This document shows, piece by piece, positions 51,550 through 59,382 of a stretch of DNA of 64,000 nucleotides (its first letter is position 1; every line of letters begins with the position of its first letter). Where the stretch lies: the NCBI GenBank assembly GCA_029213265.1, contig JARGNG010000011.1, forward strand, positions 82,712 through 146,711. Direction: 5' to 3'. The stretch is from Verrucomicrobiales bacterium. GTDB lineage: Bacteria > Verrucomicrobiota > Verrucomicrobiia > Verrucomicrobiales > DEV007. The notes under the pieces were generated by a model. It saw nothing but the letters and a program-made list of their open reading frames with translations. It had not been told where the DNA came from and searched no databases. A program made the translations under genes and the position numbers.

Positions 51550-52674
51550 ATGAAATATTCCTGCAATAAGGTAGTCCCGCTCTCCTCAACCTTTCCTTTC
51601 TTTCCTATACTTCTCACCATCGCATGTCTGTTTTTTTGTCAGTGCAAAAAGCCTGTTTTAAAGAACTTACAGCGGAATTTCGATCCCACTACCCTCACCT
51701 CCAAAACTCCTGTCTGGCAGTTTTTGATCGAACTGGGGCATGAGAAACCGACGCACTACACGGATTCAATCGAGGAGAAATGGATCGTCGCCGGACAGGA
51801 GATCGTCACCCGGGGAAAATCGGTTCATCCGGTAACCGGAGCCGGGGGCGCTCGAATCTCCGATTACTTCTACTGCATCGACTGTCACAATACGACACGG
51901 GAGGAAGGATCACTTGCCCGGGTTTCGGACCCGGCCGAAAAACTGAACTACGCCGTCGCAAACGGAATTCCCCTGGTGCCAGGTTCGACTTTCGCCGGGA
52001 TGGTCAATCGGGAATCCTGGTACAACGGCGACTATGCCAAAAAATACCGATTCTCTCTCTCCGTTCGCGCAGCCCGGACCAGCCTCGAAAAAGCGATCGA
52101 GCTTTGCTCCACGGAGTGCTCACAGGGACGCAATCCGGAGCCGTGGGAAATGGAGGCCATGATGGCCTATTTCCACAGCCTACAATGGACAATCGGGGAT
52201 CTGGACCTGACCGGTGCCGATCTTGCCGAATTGAAACGCCGCGCCCTGAACCCGGAAGAACACGATGCCATCATGGCAGAGATCAAAGAGAAATATGCTC
52301 TTGCCGCTCCTGCCACCTTTGGCGAAATGCCGGAAGATCCAAAAACGGGATATCCGATCGAGGGCCAAGCGAATGCGGCTTCGGGAAAGCTCGTGTTTGA
52401 AAAGAGCTGCCTCCACTGCCACGGAGCCGAGGGCGCTTCGGAGCACTATTTCGGCGACAAGGATTCCACGTGGAAGGAACTTGCCAGGAAATTCCCGGGC
52501 AGCTCAAAGAAGTCGATCTACGGACTCCTGCGACTCGGAACCCATCCGGAGGACGGGAAACGGCCCTACATGCCCAATTTCACGAAGGAGCGAATGAGTG
52601 AACAGCAGATCGAAGATCTGCGGGCTTACCTCGAAGAGAAAGCGAAAGGAAATCCGGAAACGCCCGAAGACTAA
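51550..52674 (+). CDS. Di-heme cytochrome c, probable lipoprotein
   Basis: The frame starts upstream inside the divergent gene; the ATG at 51550 (374 residues) fits the 65-base gap and gives a hydrophobic leader. Cysteines at 26, 30 and 32 could serve for lipid attachment, though none has an ideal lipobox. Heme motifs are CIDCH (109-113) and CLHCH (287-291). The second lies in a standard mono-heme c domain ending YMPNFTKERMSEQQIEDLRAYL. An extra cysteine pair is near 186-190. It is probably an envelope electron carrier. Its stop overlaps the stop of the convergent His-rich lipoprotein gene by four bases. Confidence 0.82.
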   Translation: MKYSCNKVVPLSSTFPFFPILLTIACLFFCQCKKPVLKNLQRNFDPTTLTSKTPVWQFLIELGHEKPTHYTDSIEEKWIVAGQEIVTRGKSVHPVTGAGGARISDYFYCIDCHNTTREEGSLARVSDPAEKLNYAVANGIPLVPGSTFAGMVNRESWYNGDYAKKYRFSLSVRAARTSLEKAIELCSTECSQGRNPEPWEMEAMMAYFHSLQWTIGDLDLTGADLAELKRRALNPEEHDAIMAEIKEKYALAAPATFGEMPEDPKTGYPIEGQANAASGKLVFEKSCLHCHGAEGASEHYFGDKDSTWKELARKFPGSSKKSIYGLLRLGTHPEDGKRPYMPNFTKERMSEQQIEDLRAYLEEKAKGNPETPED

Positions 52675-52976
52675 AGGCCCGTATCGCGGGGCTCTTCTTT
52701 CTTGGCTTTCTCTTCCTTCTTTCCGTGACCGCCTTCATCGGCATGGGACTTCCCATGGTCGTCACCTTTCTCATGGTGATCATCCTTTACTTGATGATCT
52801 CCCTTATGATCTTTGTGCTCACCCTTATGATGGCCCGCGTGGTCGTCATGATGTTCATCATGGTGACCATGGTCTGCGTGGAGGACCTTGGTTTTGTCAA
52901 AATCATGTTGCTCGCAACCGAGCAGGAAAAGAGCGGCGGCTCCCGTCCAGACAAGCATGTGGCTCAACTGTTTCAT
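52671..52976 (-). CDS. Histidine-rich lipoprotein
   Basis: A 101-residue protein starting at the ATG at 52976. The leader MKQLSHMLVWTGAAALFLLG ends in a perfect lipobox LLGC (Cys21). The mature part has about 18 histidines in 81 residues, in HH and HxH groups with Asp, Glu and Lys, and no other Cys. Such tails bind Zn, Ni or Cu. The much longer minus-strand frame it sits in is a shadow of the sulfatase gene, and the Met/Val-rich plus-strand frame opposite is the complement of the His codons. It converges on, and overlaps by four bases, the di-heme cytochrome gene. Confidence 0.75.
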   Translation of the reverse strand: MKQLSHMLVWTGAAALFLLGCEQHDFDKTKVLHADHGHHDEHHDDHAGHHKGEHKDHKGDHQVKDDHHEKGDDHGKSHADEGGHGKKEEKAKKEEPRDTGL

Positions 52977-53042
52977 GGCTTTGTCTGTAACCGCGACGAT
53001 CCGGTTTTGCAACTTCCAAGTTATCCGATACTGTCCAAATTC

Positions 53043-54458
53043 ATGAGCCGTGACCAACAGCCCAACATTCTCTGGTATTGCACCGATCAGCAGCGATTCG
53101 ATACGATCGGCGCTCTTGGCAATCCTTTCGTGAAAACCCCCACCCTTGATCAGCTCGTTGCCAGAGGCACTACCTTCACCCGGACCTATTGCCAAAGCCC
53201 CATCTGTACTCCGAGCCGCGCCAGTTTCATGTCTGGCCTGTATCCGTCGAAGGTGCACAACACCCGAAATGGTAATGATCACTATCCGGACGAAGCTCCA
53301 CTGATCAGCCGACAGCTCGCGAACGCCGGCTATGACTGTGGATTGATCGGAAAATTTCACCTCCAGAGCTCCGGGAAACGGACCGAACCACGCATCAAAA
53401 ATGACGGGTTTCGTTATTGGAAATTCAGTCACGCACCTCGCGATGACTGGCCCGAAGGCGAGCACGACTACGCTGACTGGGTCCGCGAACAGGGAGCCGA
53501 TCTCAATGCGCTTCGCGAGTCCGAGGATCGCGTCCCCGCCGCGTTGCACCAAACCACCTGGGCGACGACCCGGGCCATCGAATTTATCTCCGAAAACCGG
53601 GGCGACCAGCCGTGGATGCTCAATTTGAACGTCTACGATCCGCATCCGCCCTTCACTCCGCCACGGGAATATGCGGAGCGATTCCATCGCGACGACATGC
53701 CGGGCCCCTCCTTTGAACCTTCTGATATCGAGGCACAGGAGGAGCTTTCCGACGCGGACTTTCAAACCAAATCGAGAAATCCTGAGGAGTTCGACGGGAA
53801 GCAGATCCAGGCGGACTACTACGCCATGATTTCGTTGATCGATGACCAGCTTGCCCGCCTTCTCGAATTCCTTGAGAAATCCGGCGAAGCCGAAAACACC
53901 GTCGTCATTTTCACCAGCGACCATGGCGAAACGCTGGGAGATCACGGACTCCTCTACAAAGGCTGCCGCTTCTACGAAGGTCTTGTCCGGGTTCCGCTGA
54001 TTTTTTCCGCTCCGTCCCGGTTTCAGGAAGGCCTGCAATGCAACGGACTGACGGAACTCCTCGACTTGTCGGCCACGATTCTGGATCTGGCAGGAGCAGG
54101 CCTACCCGAGGAGCATCAGGGACACTCCCTCGTTCCCTATTTGACCGGAGAAAGAGACGCCGAAGAGCCCATCCGTGAGTTCGTTCGATGCGAATACTTC
54201 GACGCCCTCGCTGCCGAGTTTACCGGCGGCAACGGAACCTTTGCAACGATGCACCGGACCGATCGCTACAAGCTGGTCTTGTATCACAGTCTGAACAAAG
54301 GGGAACTCTTTGACCTCGAAGTGGATCCGACGGAACACCAAAACCTATGGGACAGCCCGGACCACACCGAGGTCAAGAACCGGCTGATCCTGGAGAGCTT
54401 TCACGCTCACGTCAATCTGACTACGGATGTAGGCTCGGAACGAATTGCCCCGATGTGA
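53043..54458 (+). CDS. Formylglycine-type sulfatase
   Basis: The frame begins at 52725, but the first 106 codons are the antisense of the His-rich lipoprotein; the ATG at 53043 gives 471 residues and the typical start QPNILWYCTDQQRFDTIG. The formylglycine signature CTPSR is at 55-59 (Cys55). Further metal and active-site motifs: HPPFTPP, FTSDHGETLGDHGLLYKG. It hydrolyses sulfate esters and needs formylglycine-generating enzyme. No signal peptide is evident at this start, so it may be cytosolic. PVC bacteria carry many such enzymes for sulfated polysaccharides. Confidence 0.9.
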   Translation: MSRDQQPNILWYCTDQQRFDTIGALGNPFVKTPTLDQLVARGTTFTRTYCQSPICTPSRASFMSGLYPSKVHNTRNGNDHYPDEAPLISRQLANAGYDCGLIGKFHLQSSGKRTEPRIKNDGFRYWKFSHAPRDDWPEGEHDYADWVREQGADLNALRESEDRVPAALHQTTWATTRAIEFISENRGDQPWMLNLNVYDPHPPFTPPREYAERFHRDDMPGPSFEPSDIEAQEELSDADFQTKSRNPEEFDGKQIQADYYAMISLIDDQLARLLEFLEKSGEAENTVVIFTSDHGETLGDHGLLYKGCRFYEGLVRVPLIFSAPSRFQEGLQCNGLTELLDLSATILDLAGAGLPEEHQGHSLVPYLTGERDAEEPIREFVRCEYFDALAAEFTGGNGTFATMHRTDRYKLVLYHSLNKGELFDLEVDPTEHQNLWDSPDHTEVKNRLILESFHAHVNLTTDVGSERIAPM

Positions 54459-54465
54459 GCGGGAA

Positions 54466-56688
54466 CTACTCCAGTTTCTCGACCACGATACGACTCCCCT
54501 CGTGAGCCGTGACTTTCACGGACTCCCCTTTTCCGATGAACTGACCATCGGAGACCACATCGAGCAATTGCCCATCAAACATCCCCTTCCCGGACGGAAC
54601 GAGATCGGTCGTCGTTTTCCCATCCAGTCCCACGAAGGATTTCGCCCCGCCTGACTGTTCGCGTCCCGCATCGATCGCGGCACCGCTACTGATTGCCTCC
54701 TGCAGAATCAGGCGACTTCCCAACCTCGTGTTAGGAAGAAATTTTAAGCCGGCGAAAATCGCTCCCAGGGCCCCCACGAACCCGAGAGCCACGACGATCA
54801 ATGACTCACGAAAAATCGCATACCAGGACTCGGAACCGGGAAGACCGGTCCACTTCCACTCGAGGTCGACACGGTCCACCATCGCCAATCCCAGAGCCAC
54901 GAGCACCAGAGTCGCACCAACCGCCCCGGGCAAAATCGCCCCCGGAAAAAGGAAAACCTCCACGGCAATGAGGATTAGCCCGAGAACGAGAAGCACTGCC
55001 AACTCGTATCCGGCTAGGTTGCCGGCAAGATAATTCCCGAAAAAGAACAGGCTGAAGGCCAGAACACTGACGAGCCCCGGCAGTCCAAACCCCGGACTGT
55101 TCAATTCCATGTAGGCTCCCGCCAAACCAACGACAATCAGCAGAATCGACAGTTTCTGAACCCAGTGGGCAAAGGCCTCCAGCCCGAGCGGCTCGGCTTT
55201 GATAATTTCAGCCTTAATCGATTCCTGCGTGAGGATATTCTCAATGCTCGTCGCGACTCCCTTCGCAAGCACAGGACGCCCGCCAATTTCCTCCGTTGCG
55301 CGGATTGTGTTGAGATTGAGAACCTTTCCCGCTTCATGAATCACGACCCCGTCGATCTTCACCTCCTTGTTGCGTGTGACAAAGGCTTCCGCCACATCGG
55401 GATTGTGTCCCTTCAACTCGGCAATGTTCCGGACCGTTCCGATAATCATCTGGGTCACCTTGTCCTCCATCGCCGTGGCAAGATCCTGCCCCGTTCCACT
55501 GACGACGAGCGCCGATCCGATCGTGGCGGCCGGGCGCATGTAGATGTGATCGGTTCCCACCGCGACAATCGCGCCCGCTGATTCCGCACGCGAGTTTACG
55601 AAGGTGTAGGTGGGAAAGGAGATGTTCTGCAGGCTGTTGAGAACCAGTCCCTCGGTATACCAGGCAAACCCACCCGGGGTATCCATATCAAATACGAGAG
55701 CAGCCGCACCATCGAGCTCCGCTTTTTTGATCGTTCGATCCATGAAGTCAAAGCTGGCTTTCCCGGTGGCGAGAGTGTCCTGCCCTACTTTCACGACGAC
55801 GACTTTGTCTTTGTAACTGCCCTCTTCCCGTCGTCCGAAAAGAGGCTCATTCGATCTCCCCTTGGAATCTTTACCGGCTTCGCCCTCCCCTTTTTGCTCT
55901 TTGACACCACTTCCGGAAAGTCGAGTGCGATTGGCTTGCTCTCCGAAATCACGGGGCGAAAGGCGAACGAATTTCTCCCCCAGGGACTCCGCCTTGAGCA
56001 AGTCCTCCAGCGAAGCCGCCATTCCCTTGGCCAAAACCGGTTTTCCTTCGAACGTCTGAACGGCTTCCGGCGCAGTCAAAGTGAGAACCTCCCCTTTTGC
56101 TGAAATCATTTTCTCCCCCAACTTCACCTCCTTCGATCCATCAACCATTGCCTCGACGACCTCAGGCCGGTGACCGTGCAAAATCGCGAGACTTCTCGCC
56201 CGGGCACGCAGGATGGACTGCTGTTGTTTCGCGTTCGTGGAAGCAGAGCTCTCCTTCTCGTCGTCTTCCGGTTCCTCTTCCACCATACCGGCTCCACCGA
56301 TGATGCCGGAGGCTTTCATGTAAATGGAATCACCCGCCAGGGCGATCAGGGCACCCGGCCCCGTAGCGGATGGATTTACAAAGGTCACCGCAGGAATCTC
56401 CAATTCGGCCAGCTGATCGAGAATTCGATTCTGGTTCTCTATCGGAACGTCCCCACTGACATTGATCTCAAGGATCAGAGCGGAAGCGGAGTCCTCCTTC
56501 GCGCGTTCGAGCATGCGCCCGATTTCCCGGACACGGCGTCCATCCTTGAGATCCTCCGAGTCGATCACAATCACGACCGGTTTTCCCTTCCACGAATCGG
56601 AACTTGGATCCTCCGCACGAAGGCCAGAAGTATAAAAAGAGGCGACTGCAAAAGCTGCCAGGGAGATCAGGGAACGGGGGGAGTTCAT
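54466..56688 (-). CDS. NfeD-family protein with two tandem ClpP/SppA-like domains
   Basis: A 740-residue protein: signal peptide (about 1-25), a first protease-like domain (about 36-240), a second (about 293-500), five or six membrane helices (about 510-670) and a C-terminal NfeD OB-type beta domain. In the second domain the serine motif is intact (NSRAESAGAIVAVGTDHIYM, Ser370) with DTPGG at 336-340. In the first the matching segment is NPSATGPGALIALAGDSIYM, so the serine is Gly110, and DTPGG is replaced. The first domain is therefore probably inactive. Long NfeD proteins act in membrane protein quality control with stomatin-like partners; none is adjacent. Confidence 0.85.
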   Translation of the reverse strand: MNSPRSLISLAAFAVASFYTSGLRAEDPSSDSWKGKPVVIVIDSEDLKDGRRVREIGRMLERAKEDSASALILEINVSGDVPIENQNRILDQLAELEIPAVTFVNPSATGPGALIALAGDSIYMKASGIIGGAGMVEEEPEDDEKESSASTNAKQQQSILRARARSLAILHGHRPEVVEAMVDGSKEVKLGEKMISAKGEVLTLTAPEAVQTFEGKPVLAKGMAASLEDLLKAESLGEKFVRLSPRDFGEQANRTRLSGSGVKEQKGEGEAGKDSKGRSNEPLFGRREEGSYKDKVVVVKVGQDTLATGKASFDFMDRTIKKAELDGAAALVFDMDTPGGFAWYTEGLVLNSLQNISFPTYTFVNSRAESAGAIVAVGTDHIYMRPAATIGSALVVSGTGQDLATAMEDKVTQMIIGTVRNIAELKGHNPDVAEAFVTRNKEVKIDGVVIHEAGKVLNLNTIRATEEIGGRPVLAKGVATSIENILTQESIKAEIIKAEPLGLEAFAHWVQKLSILLIVVGLAGAYMELNSPGFGLPGLVSVLAFSLFFFGNYLAGNLAGYELAVLLVLGLILIAVEVFLFPGAILPGAVGATLVLVALGLAMVDRVDLEWKWTGLPGSESWYAIFRESLIVVALGFVGALGAIFAGLKFLPNTRLGSRLILQEAISSGAAIDAGREQSGGAKSFVGLDGKTTTDLVPSGKGMFDGQLLDVVSDGQFIGKGESVKVTAHEGSRIVVEKLE

Positions 56689-56754
56689 ACCGGTTTGGAT
56701 TACGGTAGAATCCCGAAACGGGATCGTCCAAGGAAATCGGACTCCGGAAAGACC

Positions 56755-57330
56755 TCAGGTTGCGGGCGCTTCCTCAAGCATCTTCTGACGACGATGAAGA
56801 AGAAAGATGAAAAGAAAAATCGAGGCAGTCAAGAATACCAGGACAATACCCATGATCGTGAGCACAATCCGTAACGTCTTATTCATGTTCGAAGGAGCGA
56901 CACTTACAAGGACCGCTTCACGCAAGCCCGAGCCCTTCACTTCAATCTGCTGCCCTTGCCGCTGCGAAGTAAATGCTCCAAGCGATATGGCACTCTCCTC
57001 TCCCAGACTTTTTGTAGAGGAGATCCAACTCGTTAAGTCAATCTTAATTCCGGATTCCACATCAAAAACGTGAATCGATGCGCCCGGCGGAAGTTTATTT
57101 GCGAGGTTGCGGAACTTCTCCAAATCACTTTCAGGAACGTGCAACCATACCGTGTAATTCCCGGGTGCCTCCAATACAGTCGAAAAGCCATTGGGCACTT
57201 CTCCTCTCGCAGATTCGTGAAATAGAGGCGGAATCTCCCTGTATCCATACACCCCGGCCAGAATCAGCCCGAGCATGAAAACGATCGCGGGGATCAGAAA
57301 GCAAACAATGAGCGAGCCGGGACGTTTCAT
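56755..57330 (-). CDS. Membrane protein with N- and C-terminal helices
   Basis: A 191-residue protein with a membrane helix at each end (about 7-28 and 150-178) and a polar extracytoplasmic domain between, containing FSTVLEAPGNYTVWLHVPESD and PPGASIHVFDVESG. A short basic cytoplasmic tail follows (HRRQKMLEEAPAT). I do not recognise the family; the layout resembles small envelope sensor or chaperone-like proteins. It lies 66 bases upstream of the NfeD gene and 7 bases after the next protein gene, on the same strand, so they are likely one operon. Confidence 0.65.
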   Translation of the reverse strand: MKRPGSLIVCFLIPAIVFMLGLILAGVYGYREIPPLFHESARGEVPNGFSTVLEAPGNYTVWLHVPESDLEKFRNLANKLPPGASIHVFDVESGIKIDLTSWISSTKSLGEESAISLGAFTSQRQGQQIEVKGSGLREAVLVSVAPSNMNKTLRIVLTIMGIVLVFLTASIFLFIFLLHRRQKMLEEAPAT

Positions 57331-57337
57331 CTACCTG

Positions 57338-57832
57338 CTACTTCTTCTTTTTATGAGTCACCGTGCCATTCAAGCTCACCTGGTCACCCCCACCGACCAG
57401 GGTAATTCCACCAACCAGGGTGCCGCCCTCCAATCGATTCTGCACTTTCAACTCCCCGCCACCAATCGGGGTCGTCAATTTCACTTCCGTATCAGAGAGT
57501 TGCACTTGAAACTGAATCGGCGCTTCCATTCCGGTGTGCCAGTATTCGCACTCGTATAGCTCAGTTGCCTGGTTCAGCATGTAGACCCATCGAAACTCCT
57601 GGCCGTCCTCACCCCACTGCCGGTTTCCCTGAACGGAAAAGCCTCCCTCATCATTTATCGCTGCTTTCCATTCCTCACGAATCGGGATTTCCTCCCCGTC
57701 CGCATTGGTGAGGCTGCCCTCTCCGACCCATTCACCCGTGACCGCTTTAAAAAAGGGATGATCTACTATATTTCCAGCGAAAGACAAAGAACCGATGAGA
57801 AGAAAAATCACCGAAACTGATAAGAATTTCAT
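57338..57832 (-). CDS. Exported lipocalin-like (DUF1579-type) protein
   Basis: A 164-residue protein with a signal peptide (MKFLSVSVIFLLIGSLSFA) and a beta-rich body: FKAVTGEWVGEGSL, WRQ-like QGNRQWGEDGQEFRWVYML and LYECEYWHTG. The pattern of GxWxGxG near the start and repeated strands resembles DUF1579-type small beta-barrel proteins. The tail is Lys-rich (HKKKK). Probably periplasmic with an unknown ligand. It is seven bases ahead of the two-helix membrane protein gene. Confidence 0.65.
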   Translation of the reverse strand: MKFLSVSVIFLLIGSLSFAGNIVDHPFFKAVTGEWVGEGSLTNADGEEIPIREEWKAAINDEGGFSVQGNRQWGEDGQEFRWVYMLNQATELYECEYWHTGMEAPIQFQVQLSDTEVKLTTPIGGGELKVQNRLEGGTLVGGITLVGGGDQVSLNGTVTHKKKK

Positions 57833-57868
57833 ACAACAATGTTTTCAGATTGCTACCTGACAAACAAG

Positions 57869-58852
57869 TCAATTCGACTCAAATGTGGAGCGAATGCGAT
57901 CCAGGAACCTCGCTACCGCATCATCGAGCGGACCGGCAAGACGGGCTCCGGCAGCCAGGGTATGACCGCCCCCTCCGAAGTGGGCGCAGATTTCCCCGAC
58001 GCTATAGTGGGGATCTTTCGATCGCGAGCTCACCCGGATTCTGCCTCCGGGCAGTTCTTCAAAAAACACTGCGATGATCACCGAGTCGATCGCGCGAATC
58101 ACATCGATCACTCCCTCCGTATCGCCAAGCCCGAGAGAGAGCTCTTCCGTCACGCTCAAGGGCAACTGGACCGATGCGCATTTGCCATCGAAATCGAAGC
58201 GGAGATCCTGCAATAGAATTCGAAGAGCTTCCACCCGGCGACGGGGATAGTTCTCGTAGAGCATCTGGTTGACTCGCCCCGCGCTGACGCCGGCCCGCAA
58301 CAGCTCGCCACCGATTCGCATGGTCTCGGAGGTCGTCGAGGGATAACGAAAACTACCCGTGTCCGTCGAGATCGCAGCATATAACAACTCGGCGATCCCG
58401 GGATCCAGCTCCCAGCCTCCCGCTTCCGCCAGTTGAAACAGGATTTGCCCGGTCGCGGGAGCCTTGCTGTCGACACAATTCAGATCCGCAAATTCCGTGT
58501 TACTGACATGGTGATCGATGTTGATGAGAAAAGCTTTCTCCGGAACACAGTCCCAGACCGCTTTCCCAATCCGGTCACGCCCGGCCGCGTCGACGGAAAA
58601 AACGAGATCGGCGTCGATCATCTCACCGGGAGAAAGAATGGTTTCGGTTTTCGGGAGAAACGCGAGAGACTCCGGGACCGGATCCTGATTCATGACCTCG
58701 ACATCCTTCCCCAGTTTTTTCAGCATCAACCCCAATGCGAGCGAAGATCCAATCGCGTCGCCGTCCGGTCGATCATGACTGATCACCAGGATCCGGGAAG
58801 CCGCATCGATTCGGGAGAGAATGTCGGGAAATATCGAACTCACGGAATTCAA
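57869..58852 (-). CDS. nrnA: Bifunctional oligoribonuclease/pAp phosphatase NrnA
   Basis: A 327-residue DHH/DHHA1 phosphoesterase. Metal motifs: SHDRPDGDAIGS near 25, FSVDAAGRDR, the DHH signature NIDHHVSNTEFAD and the C-terminal FGGGGHTLAAGAR of DHHA1. It degrades short RNAs and 3'-phosphoadenosine 5'-phosphate. A TTG at 58852 or GTG at 58843 is the start; no ATG is well placed. It follows rbfA by 48 bases, the common order infB-rbfA-nrnA. Confidence 0.92.
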   Translation of the reverse strand: MNSVSSIFPDILSRIDAASRILVISHDRPDGDAIGSSLALGLMLKKLGKDVEVMNQDPVPESLAFLPKTETILSPGEMIDADLVFSVDAAGRDRIGKAVWDCVPEKAFLINIDHHVSNTEFADLNCVDSKAPATGQILFQLAEAGGWELDPGIAELLYAAISTDTGSFRYPSTTSETMRIGGELLRAGVSAGRVNQMLYENYPRRRVEALRILLQDLRFDFDGKCASVQLPLSVTEELSLGLGDTEGVIDVIRAIDSVIIAVFFEELPGGRIRVSSRSKDPHYSVGEICAHFGGGGHTLAAGARLAGPLDDAVARFLDRIRSTFESN

Positions 58853-58900
58853 CAGGGTTGGATGGTCGGCTTGACAGCGTTACCTTTCGCCGGAGCAAAA

Positions 58901-59263
58901 TCACTTGGCTTTCTCTTCCGGCAAATCGACCTCCCCGATTTCGTCGAGGATATTGAGAATGCGAACGCCACGTTCGATCGAATCGTCGGAGACAAAAGAT
59001 AGCTGAGGAGTATTTCGGAGAACGACCCGTTTCATGACCACGTTCTGGATAAAGCCGCGCTTCTTGTTCAGCTTAGCGAGCACTTCCTGAACCTGAGCAG
59101 GAGAACCGATCACCCCGATGAACACATCGGCGCTCCTGAGATCAACCGCCGTGGATACATCGTGAATCGTCACAAGTAGATCGGGAAACTCGAAATTCTT
59201 CTCGATGCAGGAACTGATTTCCCGCTTGAGAAGTTCATTCACTCTGGCAATTCTTTGGCTCAT
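58901..59263 (-). CDS. rbfA: Ribosome-binding factor A
   Basis: The ATG at 59263 gives 120 residues; the frame extends upstream without further homology. The KH-like protein shows MSQRIARVNELLKREIS, the central DVFIGVIGSPAQVQEVLAKLNKKRGFIQ and the strand RNTPQLSFVSDDSIERG. RbfA binds the 30S subunit and aids 16S rRNA 5' processing, especially in the cold. It lies 119 bases after infB. Confidence 0.93.
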   Translation of the reverse strand: MSQRIARVNELLKREISSCIEKNFEFPDLLVTIHDVSTAVDLRSADVFIGVIGSPAQVQEVLAKLNKKRGFIQNVVMKRVVLRNTPQLSFVSDDSIERGVRILNILDEIGEVDLPEEKAK

Positions 59264-59382
59264 GTTAAAAGAACTCCGGGTTCCCGAAGCGGGTAAAAAA
59301 CGGCGAACGGTGTCAGCGTCGCGATTGAATTCGGTTGGCTGAAAGCCTACCACCTCGCGGTCGGAAACGCGAGCGACTTACG

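Noticed and set aside
52725..53042. Met/Val-rich N-terminal extension of the sulfatase
   Set aside because: It is the exact antisense of a His-rich lipoprotein with a clear lipobox; Met/Val codons are the complement of His codons, and the sulfatase homology starts at 53043.
52977..54038. Long minus-strand frame opposite the sulfatase
   Set aside because: Only its last 101 codons (the His-rich lipoprotein) look like a protein; the rest mirrors the sulfatase gene.
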